Assembly: GCA_039707465.1 (NCBI GenBank)
Contig: CM077643.1
Span: 242,566,167-242,630,166, forward strand
Source: Rhabdophis nuchalis
Taxonomy: Eukaryota; Chordata; Lepidosauria; Squamata; Natricidae
DNA length: 64,000 nucleotides
Reading direction: 5' to 3'
This document shows, piece after piece, positions 1 to 9,464 of the stretch. Numbering within the stretch: position 1 is the first letter of the stretch; each line of letters opens with the position of its first letter. The position numbers were made by a program, and so were the translations under genes. The notes under the pieces were generated by a model. That model had not been told where the DNA came from, made no database searches, and worked only from the letters and a program-made list of their open reading frames with translations.

Positions 1-126
1 CCGGTGAGAGGGGGTTCCACCGGCGTACCTGGAAGTAAATCTGGCCCACCACTGCCAGTGACCCAACAGGAAGGAAAGGAAAGGAAAGGAAGGAAGGAAG
101 GAAGGAAGGAAGGAAGGAAGGAAGGA

Positions 127-210
<84 letters not shown>

Positions 211-386
211 ATTTATCATCACAATTGAGTCAAAAATTTTGGTTGCTAAGCAAGAGCGTTGTTAAATGAGTTTCACCACATTTTAAAAGGTGGCCACTCC
301 CACCCTGTCACATGACTGCCAAGCCACACCCACAAAATAGGCCACACCTACAGAGTAGGTTCTAAAAAATTTGAAACCCACCACTG
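1..386. mobile_element. right part of a non-autonomous hAT-like element with GAAA-rich core
   Basis: The piece runs from the window edge to a terminal CCACTG. It closely resembles the right half of the better-bounded hAT element at 4856-6458: a purine tract, then an AATTGAG block, then the phrase GCCACACCCACAAAA and GGCCACACCT. Its left end lies outside the window, so the target duplication cannot be checked. No coding capacity is seen. Confidence 0.6.
71..209. repeat. (GGAA)n/(GAAA)n purine microsatellite
   Basis: An almost uninterrupted run of GGAA units passes into about twenty GAAA units. It sits inside a hAT-like element at the same place as the purine tract of the copy at 4856-6458, so it probably travelled with the element and later expanded. 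The reading frame through it (KERKKERK) is a by-product of the repeat. Confidence 0.95.
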
Positions 387-544
387 CCCCAAAAGTTACT
401 GCAAATCAGCAATGAGTGAATCCATTACGTTCACCAGATCCAGGCCTTAATAAATTATACTGGCTTCAAATGTCCCCTTAAAATATCAATAGCAACAGTG
501 TTATATACAGGGGTGGGCTCCAAAAATTTAGCAAGGGGTTAGGG

Positions 545-667
545 CAGGGGTCTGCAAAGTTGGCTCTTTTAAGACTGGTGGACTTCAACTGCCAGAGTTC
601 CCCAGCCAGCTATGCTCTGGCAGTTGAAGTCCACCAGTCTTAAAAGAGCCAACTTTGCAGACCCCTG
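545..667. mobile_element. palindromic hAT MITE
   Basis: The element is one long near-perfect inverted repeat of 123 bp that begins CAGGGGTCTGCAAAG and ends with its reverse complement. It has perfect 8-bp target duplications GGTTAGGG at 537-544 and 668-675. It belongs with the copies at 22706 and 25285, which share the same arms. Transcribed, it would form a single hairpin. It is nested in the hAT element at 508-1493. Confidence 0.93.
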
Positions 668-1019
668 GGTTAGGGTTAGGGTTGCTGGGTGGGCGTGGCC
701 ATGGTGGGTGTGGCCTAGTCAGTCTCATGCCCCATGGGGGGGGGGGAGTTTTGCCTTCCCTGGGCTCTGGAGGGTTTTTTTGAGCCTCCGGGAGGGCGAA
801 AACGGCCACCCCAGGCTCCAGAGGCCCTCTGGAGGCCAGAAATGGGCCTGTTCCCAGCCTTCCTGAAGTTCCGATAGGCCCATTTTTCACCCTCCCGAAG
901 CCTCCGTGCATGCCCTGCACATACCTGCATCCAAAATGGCCCGCGTGAGGACTCCTGAGAGGAGAGGGTGGGGTGGGTGGGGCCAGGCAGGAGTGGGATT
1001 TGGGGTTTCTCCAAACTGT

Positions 1020-1457
1020 AATACAATACAATACAATACAATAGCAGAGTTGGAAGGGACCTTGTAGGTCTTCTAGTCCAACCCCCTGCGTGGGCAGGAA
1101 CTTTATACCATTTCAGACAAATGGCTATCTAACATCTTTTTAAAGACTTCCAGGGTTGGGGCATTCACAACTTCTGGAGGCAAGCTGTTCCAGAGGTTAA
1201 TTGTTCTAACTGTCAGGAAATTTCTCCTTAGTTCTAAGTTGCTTCTCTCCTTGATTAGTTTCTACCCATTGCTTCTTGTCCTGCCCCCAGGTGCCTTGGA
1301 GAATAGTTTGGCTCCCTCTTCTTTGTGGCACCCTCTGAGATATCGGAACACTGCTATCATGTCTCCCCTGGTCCTTCTCTTCATCAAGCTAGACATACCC
1401 AGCTCCTGCAGCCGTTCTTCATATGTTTTACTGCTCAGAATCTTAGCTAGTGGTTCT
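1020..1457 (-). pseudogene. CR1 LINE, 3' end of ORF2 plus tail
   Basis: Read on the minus strand, this encodes the CR1 reverse transcriptase C-terminus: a block like RLQELGMSSLMKRRTRGD, then MIAVFRYLRG, then LFSKAPGGRTRSNG. It then runs into the CR1 3' end with the signature GTTGGACTAGAAGACC and GGTCCCTTCCAACTCTG, and a (TTGTA)n tail at 1020-1040. The copy is heavily 5'-truncated and carries frame breaks. It sits inside the hAT element at 508-1493; the flanking TTCTCCAAAC and TTCTCCCAAAC are probably its target duplication. CR1 normally encodes endonuclease plus RT; only the last part of the RT remains. Confidence 0.85.
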
Positions 1458-1665
1458 CCCAAACCCCTGCAAACCCCCTGCATCCCACCCCTGCTTATAT
1501 ACCTTCCCATTTTATAGCACTCTCTGGGCGATTTACAATGTCAGCATGTTGCCCCCAACAATCTGGGCCCACATTTCACTGACCTCGGAAGGATGGAAGG
1601 ATGGGTCAACCTTGAGACCTGTCAGATTTGAATTCCAGACTGTGGGCAGAGCTGAATACTTTTTT

Positions 1666-2236
1666 TTTTTAAAGCAGGTACTTTATTTTAACTTGAGGAT
1701 GGGTAGATAGAGAACACTGAACAGATTGAAAAGATTGATAGGCAGAGTCCAAATAACAATTCAGGTTCTTCAGTAAACAGGCCAATATATTGAGTTCATG
1801 ATAATCAAATGAAGTTAATTAGTGCCTAAAAAGTCGGAAACAAGAAGCAATATTTTGGGTTGCAAGTGTCTTTCCTTGGGAGGAGAAAATGGAGATTGGG
1901 GGGGAGGGGGGAATATGATAAGGAAGATGAAATGGGCTGCATGTCCAAAGAGGATGAGGCAGCATGGTGACAGCTGAAGGTTGAGGCACAAGGCTACTGT
2001 CAGTTTGCAGTCAAGAGTGCCTTGGCCTCCCCAATGAAAGAAGAATGCAACATTCGTTCATACTGATCGTTTCAAACGTCTGCCCAAGAAATGAGTCTCA
2101 GAGAATTTCCCAAATGGCATGAAAAAAGAAATCATAGCCCCAAGATGGTTCTCAAGAAGACTTGGTGACAGAGCTAGCGATTGAAGGCACAAGGACATCG
2201 CTCCAAATCTCTAGGTTGAGAAACAGCAGGCCAGAA
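1666..2236. other. unassigned non-coding sequence
   Basis: I see no gene, RNA or recognisable repeat here apart from short poly-T and G-rich runs (1661-1670, 1898-1911). Base composition is moderate and reading frames are short. Confidence 0.4.
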
Positions 2237-2475
2237 TAGCAATAGCACTTAGACTTTTATACTTCTTCACAGTGCTTTACAGCCCTCTCTAAGCAGTTTA
2301 CAGAGTCAGCCTATGGCCCCCAACAATCTGGCTCCTCATCTTACCCACCTCGGAAAGATAGAAGGCTGAGTCAATCTTGAGCCTGATTTCAATCTGCCAA
2401 ATTGCAGTCAGCCAGCAGTCAGCAGAAGTAGCCTGCAGTACTGCACTCTAACCACTGCGCCACCATGGCTCAGAA
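2237..2475 (-). mobile_element. Sauria-type SINE
   Basis: On the minus strand it has a tRNA-like head (GGTGGCGCAGTGGTTAGAGT), the GCAGTACTGCAGGCTAC block, the CCCCCAACAATCTGG block read in reverse, and an ATTGCTATT tail at 2237. The length, about 235 bp, suggests a nearly full copy. It should contain the internal Pol III A and B boxes of the tRNA head, but it is a retroposon, not a tRNA gene. Confidence 0.88.
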
Positions 2476-2570
2476 GATGGGCATTTGGCGAGGTTAATGT
2501 AATGCATTTAGGGAACCATCAGAGGGCTTTGCTATCTGTTATGGAAGTGAACTGAGCATATAGCAGGTGC

Positions 2571-2888
2571 CAGGGGTGGGATTCTACCGCTTTGGCCCAG
2601 TTCAGGCGAACCGGTAGCCTCGAAGATCAGCTGAGAGCGAACCGGGTCACTCTGACCTTCAGGTGGGCCCACCTGCCTGCCCTCGGGTTATACTCACCTA
2701 TGTTTCCTTGTTTTTTAGCCTAGCTGATCAGCATGGCAGAGTGGATTGCTGTGCCTCAGCTGTTTTCCTGTGAATTGTGCACACGCGCACAGCACATATC
2801 AGTCATACCAGGCACAAGCAAAGCGAATGTGCACGCGCAAACTACATGCTCAGTGAAGCGGTTGCTAAAATGGTAGAATCCATCCCTG
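2571..2888. mobile_element. degraded non-autonomous hAT-like element
   Basis: It starts CAGGGGTGGGATTCTACCG and ends GGTAGAATCCATCCCTG, a clear terminal inverted repeat. The 8-bp flanks GCAGGTGC and ACAAGAGC match at only 5 positions, so the target duplication has decayed or the boundary is slightly off. The interior has GCGCACGTGC-like runs. No coding capacity. Confidence 0.6.
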
Positions 2889-3175
2889 ACAAGAGCCTTT
2901 GCCTGGGTCATTTAGGAGTAAAGGTCCATCTGAAAACCGACTTGCATGGCATGTGGAAATAACAAACTTGGGAATGACTGGGAACACTTTGTCCCCACAT
3001 CTCCAACACAGGCAATGGATGACCATCATAAAATGACATAAAAGACAGGCCATCTCGCCTGGTAAATAGAAGTTGAAACCAGGAAGCATGATGCTGGATC
3101 ATGTAGTCTCCATATTATTTAATGGATACAATTCTAATTGAAAGTATAAGGATTGAGACTTACTCGGGGGTTCCA

Positions 3176-3292
<117 letters not shown>

Positions 3293-4725
3293 ACTTCTAT
3301 CCCGCCCTATCTCCCAAAAGGGACTCAGGGCGGCGCACAGGAACTTAAAATCCAAAAATACAACAGTACAAAATTCTACAAAAATTTAAAAATTTAAAAC
3401 TACAATTAAATCATTTAACCCGTGCTAAAAGAGAAGACAACTAACTTAAAACCCAATTCTAAAATAACATGGTTGTAGCAGCTATGCCAGGCCGGCCATA
3501 TGGAAAAAATATGTTTTTAAAGTCCGGCGGAAGAGGCGAAGGTCGGTGATAGTAGGGAGGTCTGGGGGGAGGTCATTCCAGAGGGCAGGTCATTCCAGAG
3601 GGCAGGGCCTGCCACAGAGAAGGCTCTTCCCCTGGGCGTCACCAGCCGGCATTGTCCAGCGGACGGCACCCTAAGGAGGCCCTCCCTGTGGGAGCGGACA
3701 GGTCGAGTGGAGGTATGTGGTAGAAGGCGGTTCTGCAAGTAACCAGGACCACTGCCATGGAGCGCTTTAAAGATAGTCACTAGCACCTTGAAACGCACCC
3801 GGAAGCCTACCAGCAGCCAGTGCAGCTCGCGCAGGAGAGGTGTTACATGGGAGTGTTTTCCCAAGTTCCCCGCGCGGCCGCATTCTGCACCAACTGGAGC
3901 CTCCGGGTGCATCTCAAGGGGAGCCCTATGTAGAGAGCATTACAGTAATCCAGGCGAGAAATGACAAGAGCTTGAGTGACTGTCTGTAAAGCGCCACGAT
4001 CCAGAAAGGGGCACAACTGGTGTATTAGGTGTACCTGATAAAAGGCCCCCCTGGCCACAGCCATCAGATGTTCATCTAAGGACAGCCGGGAATCCAGGAG
4101 GACACCCAAGTTGCCAGAGATGGAACTGACTGGCTATGTTGCGGCGCCGGAAACCACAGCCACTCAGTCTTGGACGGGTTGAGTCGAAGTCCGTTCTTCC
4201 CCATCCAGACCCACACAGCCTCCAAACACCGGGACATCACATCGGCGGCATCATTGGGGTGGTTAGGGGTAGAGATGTACAGCTGGGTGTCATCAGCGTA
4301 CAGATGGAATTCTACCCCAAAACCACGGATGATCTCGCCCAGTGGCTTCATGCAGATGTTAAACAGGAGGGGTGAGAGGGCCGACCCCTGAGGCATCCCA
4401 TAAGTAAGGGGCCTCGACATCGACCTCTGCCAACACAAACTGCGACCGGTTAGAGAGGTAGGAGGAGAACCACCGCAATACGGTGCCTCCCAGCCCCAAC
4501 CTCCCCAACCGGTGCAGTAGGATACCATGGTCGATGGTATCGAAAGCCACTGAGAGGTCTAATAGGACCAGGATAGAGGAGTAACCCCTATCCCGGGCCC
4601 TCCAGAGATCATCCACCAAAGTGACCAATGCCGTCTCCATGCTGTACTCAGGTCGGAAGCCAGACTGGCGCAAGTCTAGATAGGCAGTTTCCTCCAGGTG
4701 CTGGGGGAACTGTTGTGCCACCATG
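3293..4725 (-). pseudogene. L2-like LINE, 5'-truncated ORF2 plus 3' UTR
   Basis: The minus strand encodes the second half of an L2-group ORF2. In order there are the RT motif block SVAFDTIDHG, the catalytic YADDTQLYIS with both aspartates, the thumb region with SKTEWLWFPAP, and the C-terminal blocks SRLDYCNALY, LQLVQNAAARG and FSVAGPALWNDLPS. Coding runs from 4724 to 3517 in three overlapping frames, so at least two frameshifts break it. The 3' UTR (3293-3516) ends in the CGCCGCCCTGAGTCC phrase seen in all L2 copies here. The endonuclease domain is missing. At the 5' end an 18-bp inverted repeat marks an unusual junction. Confidence 0.9.
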
Positions 4726-4743
4726 ACAGTTCCCCCAGCACCT
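4696..4743. repeat. snap-back inverted repeat at the L2 5' junction
   Basis: Eighteen bases at 4696-4713 (starting AGGTGCTGGGGGAACTGT) are repeated as a perfect reverse complement at 4726-4743, with a 12-base spacer. The left arm is L2 coding sequence. The right arm lies beyond the point where the L2 homology stops, so it is an inverted copy made at the insertion junction. Confidence 0.85.
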
Positions 4744-5209
4744 GCTGCTGTGGCCTAGAGGTGGAGCTCTCGCCTCCCAATCAGGAGGTTGTGAGTTCAA
4801 TCCTAGGTAGAGACAAATGTAGGGTCTCCTGCTTGGGCAGGGGGTTGGACTAGATCAGTGGTCGGCAAACCGTGGCTCGCGAGCCACAAGTGGATCTTCC
4901 TCCACCCTCGCTGACGGTGGGACTCCTGGGCCGCAACAACCCTCCCTACCAGCCGCCGGTTCCATCCCTCCCCCGCAGAGCCTCTTCAGCCCCTGGGAAG
5001 TGCTGCGGCTAAACAAAGGCCAAAGAGGCAGTCATAGCCTCTCCAGCTAGCATGCCGGCCACGTCTACTTCCAGGGGCTGCAGGCGGGAGGAGGGAACCG
5101 GCCTCCGGTGGGTGAGCCAATGGGGTGGGCGGATGGGTTGTTGGGCGCCGCCACAGCAACCTTCCTTGCCCGCCTGCCCGTCGGCCCACCCGCCGGCCCA
5201 CTCGCCAGC

Positions 5210-5432
5210 TGCGCTTGCTCGTTCGCTCGCTCACCCACCGGACACAGGTTCCTTCCCTCTCTTGCGGAGCCTTCTCAGCCCCTTGGATGTGCAGCGGCTG
5301 CCCCAATGGCAAAGAGGCAGTCATAGCCTCCCCTGCTGCACTTCCCAGGGGCTGAGAAGGCTCCGCGAGAGAGGGAAGGAACCTGTGTCCGGTGGGTGAG
5401 TGAGCGAGCGAGCAAGTAAGCGCGGTGGGTGA
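5210..5432. repeat. GC-rich palindrome inside the hAT element
   Basis: The left arm (about 5210-5290, with CTCACCCACCGGACACAGG) is repeated in reverse complement at about 5345-5430 (CCTGTGTCCGGTGGGTGAG), with CAAAGAGGCAGTCATAGCCT near the centre. A related inverted block lies just upstream (5020-5110). Overlapping arginine- and proline-rich reading frames here are products of the palindrome. Confidence 0.8.
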
Positions 5433-5799
5433 GTGGGCGGGCCGGCCAGGCTACTTCCAAGAGCTGAGGAGGCTCCGCGGGGGTGGGGGGGAGTGAGAGA
5501 CAGACAGTGTCAAGCTCCCAAGAGAAACTTCAAATGATTCATGTCCTCACGTAAAAGTTCAAAGCAATGTCCGTTTATTGAATATATCATCATGGCGAGC
5601 TTCGGTTTGGATGGCTTCTGCACTTTACCCCCTTATGCCCCCTCCCCTCTGCTTGTCATAATTTACATTCTCCAATTAGCATTGAAAATAATTGCATGCA
5701 TGTGCAGTCACAGGCTGTCCTGAGATTCCTTTCCTGCCACAGGAATGTCAAGAATTTTCAGTTTGTTAAGGCAAAACAGATAAAATCCCATGGCAACAT

Positions 5800-6007
5800 T
5801 GGGATGTTGACAGACAGACAGACAGAGAGAGGCACAGATACAGAGAGGGACAGAGAGGGAGGGAGGGAGGGAATCAGAGAGTGACATACACACAGAGAGA
5901 GACAGGGGGAGACAGATAGACAGAGACGCAGAATGAGTGATTAAGTGAGTGAATGCGACACAGACAGATACACACACACACAGAGTGACAGAGATGGGCG
6001 GATGAAG

Positions 6008-6039
<32 letters not shown>

Positions 6040-6110
6040 AAGAAAAAGAGAGAAAGAGAAAGAAAGAAAAAGAAAGTGGGAGAGAAAGAAAGGAAGAAAG
6101 AGAGAGAGAG

Positions 6111-6173
<63 letters not shown>

Positions 6174-6245
6174 AAAAAAGAAAGAAAAAAAGAAAGAAAA
6201 AAAGAAAGAAAAAAAGAAAGAAAAAAAGAAAAAAAGAAAGAAAGA
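5800..6245. repeat. purine tract (GACA, GAGA, GAAA, GAAAAAA units)
   Basis: About 450 bases are almost wholly purine on the plus strand. They pass from GACAGACA through GAGAGAGA into (GAAAGAAA)n and then (AAAAAGAAAG)n. The tract sits within the hAT element, in the same relative place as the one at the window start. Polyserine/phenylalanine and lysine/glutamate frames are artefacts. Confidence 0.95.
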
Positions 6246-6510
6246 GCTTATGACCACAATTGAGCCCAAAAGTTTGGCTGCTAAGCAAGACCATTGTTAA
6301 GTGAGTTTCACATTTTCCAAATTGGCCACGGCCACCCGGTCACATGACCGCTGAGCCACACCCACAAAACAGGCCACACCTTCTGGCTCTCAAAAGAAAT
6401 TTCAATTCTGGTATTGTTGATATTTGGCTCTGTTGACTAATGAGTTTGCCCATCACTGGACTAGATGACCTGCAAGATCCCTTCCAACTCTGTTCATCTG
6501 TAAGATAAAC

Positions 6511-6993
6511 ACCAAGCAGCATCTTTTGTGAATAAACAACCCTGCCTCCCTTGCCAAACAAAAGGAGCTGAAGGTTTTTGTGTGCCATTTACTTATTAGT
6601 GTCTGTAGTCTTAGAATTGTCTGAATGTGGTAGAAAACAATTTACTTTCCTTGGCTTGTTTTGGAGCCTTTCGCCTATCACTTACTACCCTTGTTTGGGG
6701 GTTTTCATTGTGGTAGGTGGCAGCTTCATCCTGCAATGGTGAGATTTTGTGTCCCATTTGTAGAAAGCTTTTGAATTACAGCAAGAGACAGCCTGGACTC
6801 TCTACAATGGAAGTGACCTCATTATTTGCACAACAACTCATAATCCATAGCAGGAGAATGTCACAACCTGACACGGATGAATTTATACCATGTAGCATTG
6901 AGCATTATATACTGATTACAGTTTGGCAGGGCTTTGTGGATGTAATAAAAATAAAGAAGTGGGATAACATGAGAGATTTGAACATTGGTAGAT
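6511..6993. other. unassigned non-coding sequence
   Basis: This lies between the split SINE and the next hAT element. I see no recognisable repeat. A 105-codon open frame (6717-7034) runs into the hAT and L1 sequence and has no recognisable domain. Confidence 0.4.
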
Positions 6994-7012
6994 CAGTGGT
7001 GGGATTTGAAAA

Positions 7013-8934
7013 AAAAAATCTTTTTTATATATAGAAAAAGTTTTATTGAGTTTTACAAATTTTTTAACAAAAAAGGGTAGGTAAGGTGAATTAAAAAGAT
7101 ATTTTGAGAACTTTCACGTCGGGAACGTTGGCCCTCCCGGGCTTCTTAACAAGACATTGGTAATGCATTTTTCAATAATACAACAAGGTGAAAATAAATG
7201 TATACATATAAATTCTGAATTCTATGCTGGCAGTCGTGTACAAACATCCAGACAAAAAATATACTGTATTAATAAAAATAAAAATAAAAGTCATTTTTTA
7301 GATCTAAGTCTCTTGGCAATTGTGTCTTCTTGTTCTCCTTCCTGGCCCCTAGCGGGCGGGGGCGGGGCCCCCTCCGTCCCCCCTGAATCTTCCCCCAGGA
7401 TAGAGGAATGTTTTTTAAGAAAGGCATCCGCCTCAGCAACTGTTTTAATCCTTACTCTTCCTCCGTCCCAGAACACCAACATCCCTTCTGGCATCGCCCA
7501 CTTAAACCAAATCCCGTGGTTAAACAATTTTTTAGATAAGAAGGAATATTTCCGTCTCATCTCTCTAATCTTTTTTGGGATCTGCTTCAAGATGGCGACT
7601 TCCTTTTGTTGGTAAATTAATGGACCCTCCCTCTGCGCCTTCAAGATTCCCTCCCTTGTCGACCTTCTAACAAATTTAATATGTATCTCTCTCTGGGTAC
7701 TTCATTCATCCTGGCATATGCTGAATTTATTCTGTAGACTAGGTCAATGTCCCCCCTGATCTCCTCTTTGGGTTTACATAAATAGTCTGATAAAATTGTA
7801 CTCATGAGATCAGGAAGGCATTCACCAGATTCCTCAGAAATATTCTGAAATCTTAAGAAATATGACATCCTCTCAAAATCCATCCTAGACATATGACCAG
7901 ACAAATCTCCAATTTCAGTATTAACATTTTTAAGTTCTCCCTTTGCCCCAGCCAGCCCCACTTCCAACTCCTCGGTCTTCTGTGTGTTCTCCATCAATTT
8001 TTTCTGTGTCTCCAAGAGTTCAAGCTTAGTGCTAATATGATCTTTTCTAAATTCTCTGATTTCCAGCACCAAGGAGTTTAACACTGTTTCCATAGCTATC
8101 ATTCTCTCTTCCAATCCTGGATTTTCTGGTTGTTTTTTTGAGGCCATGGTGAGCTGTTTAAATCAGTGCCACTAAGATGGCGTTTTTTGGGTGCGGCCAC
8201 TGGAGCAAGTCAGGAGAAGAAAGTTCCAATCAAAATTGTAAAAAGTTGTAGAGCCCAGAAGAGAAGCAATTTTCACAGTCAATTATTAAGACAAAGAAGG
8301 CATTCCAGGGAGGGAATCAATTAATCCAAAAAAATTCTCCATTGGTAGAGAGAGGCAGTCCAAATCACAAAGAGATGTTGGAAATTTTCCATAAAGAAAT
8401 AAGTGTTCAGGAACAAAGGGCAGCCATCTTCCACCACCCACTCTGACAGCCAGCCGGAGAAAACAGCAGAGAAATTGTTTCAGTCAAGCCGGACTTAGAT
8501 ACATTGTATGAAAACAAACCGCGGAAGACTTTCACTTGTTGCTCAACAGTCCGGATGCGAAATATCCGCTCCCTGCATTCCAGGAGCCATTTCTGCGCGC
8601 CGCTGCTGTAAATCCGAGGGGAGGTTTAGCAAACAAACACTCCCCTCCACGTCTCTCTCATCCAAAGCCGCCAGCAATAAAGCTAAAGTCACTTACTCTC
8701 TACCTCGCAGCTCGGATCGGATGGCTTTGCCGGGGCTTGTCTTCTTCCACCTAGACCAAAGTCAAGGATTGTTCCACAGCCGCCGCCAGGCTGAACCAGT
8801 CCAGGCAAGCCGATCCTACGGAGGGTCCCCCCCAAAAAAGGGGCACCCCACCCCGTTAGGGGCAGAAAAAAGAACAAAACGGCGGACGAGTCCCAGGACT
8901 CATCCGTCGCCGCCAGAAGCCGAAACAGGAAGCC
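7013..8934 (-). mobile_element. HAL1-like element: L1 5' UTR, ORF1 and 3' UTR without ORF2
   Basis: Perfect 12-bp target duplications GGGATTTGAAAA lie at 7001-7012 and 8935-8946, so both ends of the insertion are defined. Read on the minus strand there is a GC-rich 5' UTR of about 790 bases, ORF1 (8147 down to 7291) and a 3' UTR of about 280 bases ending in an AATAAAAC signal. No ORF2 (endonuclease/RT) lies between the ends. The second copy at 42246-44320 has the same layout, homologous UTRs and the same 5' hairpin (here 8884-8905). Known HAL1 elements of mammals have this structure. Assignment to the same category is by analogy. Confidence 0.88.
7291..8147 (-). pseudogene. L1-type ORF1 protein, frameshifted
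   Basis: This would encode the L1 ORF1 RNA-binding chaperone, which trimerises through a coiled coil and coats the element's RNA. The N-terminal part (start MASKKQPENP at 8147) has a heptad-rich coiled coil. The RRM-like core follows with YFLRFQNISEE, DLVYRINSAYAR and then, in another frame, EVAILKQIPKKIREMRRKYS and WFKWAMPEGMLVFWDGG. The frame break lies near 7680-7690 in a GAGAGA run, where the sequence has two extra bases relative to the intact copy at 43148. After the break the frame stays open to its C-terminal KRLRS block. The copy is thus one dinucleotide slip from open, but as it stands it is inactive. Confidence 0.88.
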
Positions 8935-9211
8935 GGGATTTGAAAATTTTTACTACCGGTTCTGTGGGCGTGACTTGATGGGCGTGGCAGGAGAAGGATA
9001 CTGGGAAATCTCCATTCCCTCACCACTCCAGGGGAAGGTTACTGCAAAATCCCCATTCCCTCCTGATCAGCTGGGACCTGGAAGGTGGAGAATAGATGGG
9101 GGTGGGGTCAGTCAGAGGTGGCATTTACCGGTTCTCCGAAACACTCAAAATTTCTGCTACTGGTTCTCCAGAACTGGTCAGAGCCTGCTGAATGCCACCT
9201 CTGTGGTAGAT

Positions 9212-9460
9212 ATATAAAAGTAAGATGCCTTAGTTGTACATCTTGTTTAGTCAAAAACGTAAGAGAGGTGGAGAATGGAAAATATGATATAATATCTTAG
9301 CATGACCCTCGGGTTGAAGGTTGTGAGTGACTTGAGAGATGATAAAGATGGACCCAATATATTTTTTGGGGGGAAGAATTTAATCCCAACTTTTTTTTTT
9401 TCATATGCCACTCAAGGTGATGGACATACCAATATTCCTTCCTCCTTCTATTTTCCCCAC
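9212..9460. other. unassigned sequence
   Basis: Short stretch between a hAT copy and an older dispersed repeat. I recognise nothing in it apart from a poly-T run near 9391-9400. Confidence 0.35.
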
Positions 9461-9464
9461 TGCA

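Larger units (their letters stand above)
508..1493. mobile_element. non-autonomous hAT element, host of two later insertions
   Basis: It starts CAGGGGTGGG and ends CCCACCCCTG, which is an inverted terminal repeat. The flanks are GTTATATA (500-507) and CTTATATA (1494-1501), an 8-bp target duplication with one mismatch, as expected for hAT. Inside are a palindromic MITE (545-667) and a CR1 fragment (about 1020-1457). The rest is GC-rich, with TGGGCGTGGCC phrases shared with other hAT copies in the window. No transposase is present. Confidence 0.8.
487..1665 (-). mobile_element. Sauria-type SINE split by a hAT insertion
   Basis: On the minus strand this is a tRNA-derived SINE with a (CTATTG)-like end. 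The tail piece lies at 487-507 and the body continues at 1494-1665, with the hallmark CCCCCAACAATCTGGG block and GGAAGGATGGAAGG. The two pieces join once the hAT element at 508-1493 and one copy of its target duplication are removed. The body is diverged from the other Sauria-type copies here, so it may be an older subfamily. The tRNA head is not clear. Confidence 0.65.
4856..6458. mobile_element. 1.6-kb non-autonomous hAT element
   Basis: The ends are CAGTGGTCGGCAAAC and GTTTGCCCATCACTG, a 15-bp terminal inverted repeat with two mismatches. Perfect 8-bp target duplications GACTAGAT flank it at 4848-4855 and 6459-6466. The interior has a GC-rich palindromic part (about 5000-5470), a moderate-GC part, and a long purine tract (about 5800-6245). 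No transposase frame is recognisable, so it must rely on an enzyme supplied from elsewhere. Confidence 0.93.
4744..6510 (+). mobile_element. tRNA-headed SINE with CR1-like tail, split by hAT
   Basis: The tRNA-like head (GCCTAGAGGTGGAGCTC, with B-box GTTCAATCC near 4795-4803) is followed by CCTGCTTGGGCAGGGGG and the CR1-type tail GGTTGGACTAGATGACC, then CCCTTCCAACTCTGTT. The body stops at 4855 and resumes at 6459 after the hAT element. Removing that element and one 8-bp duplication restores a continuous tail. The tail match implies mobilisation by CR1 machinery. Other copies lie at 40803 and 47871. Confidence 0.88.
6994..9203. mobile_element. hAT MITE (CAGNGGTGG family) split by an L1-type insertion
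   Basis: It starts CAGTGGTGGGATTTG at 6994 and ends ATGCCACCTCTG at 9203, with perfect 8-bp target duplications TGGTAGAT (6986-6993 and 9204-9211). Without the insertion at about 7013-8934 the element is about 280 bp, the size of its sisters at 21228-21503 and 57430-57697. It shares with them the phrases CTACCGGTTCTGTGGGCGTG and GATCAGCTGGGA. The L1-type element is therefore younger than this hAT copy. Confidence 0.93.

Noticed and set aside
4744..4810. tRNA-like sequence with A- and B-box
   Set aside because: It is the head of a dispersed SINE with a CR1-like tail and lacks a proper acceptor stem; not a tRNA gene. The same applies to the other SINE heads.
5708..6300. Open frames of 100-131 codons rich in Lys/Arg/Glu or Phe/Leu/Ser
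   Set aside because: Pure translation of purine/pyrimidine microsatellite units.
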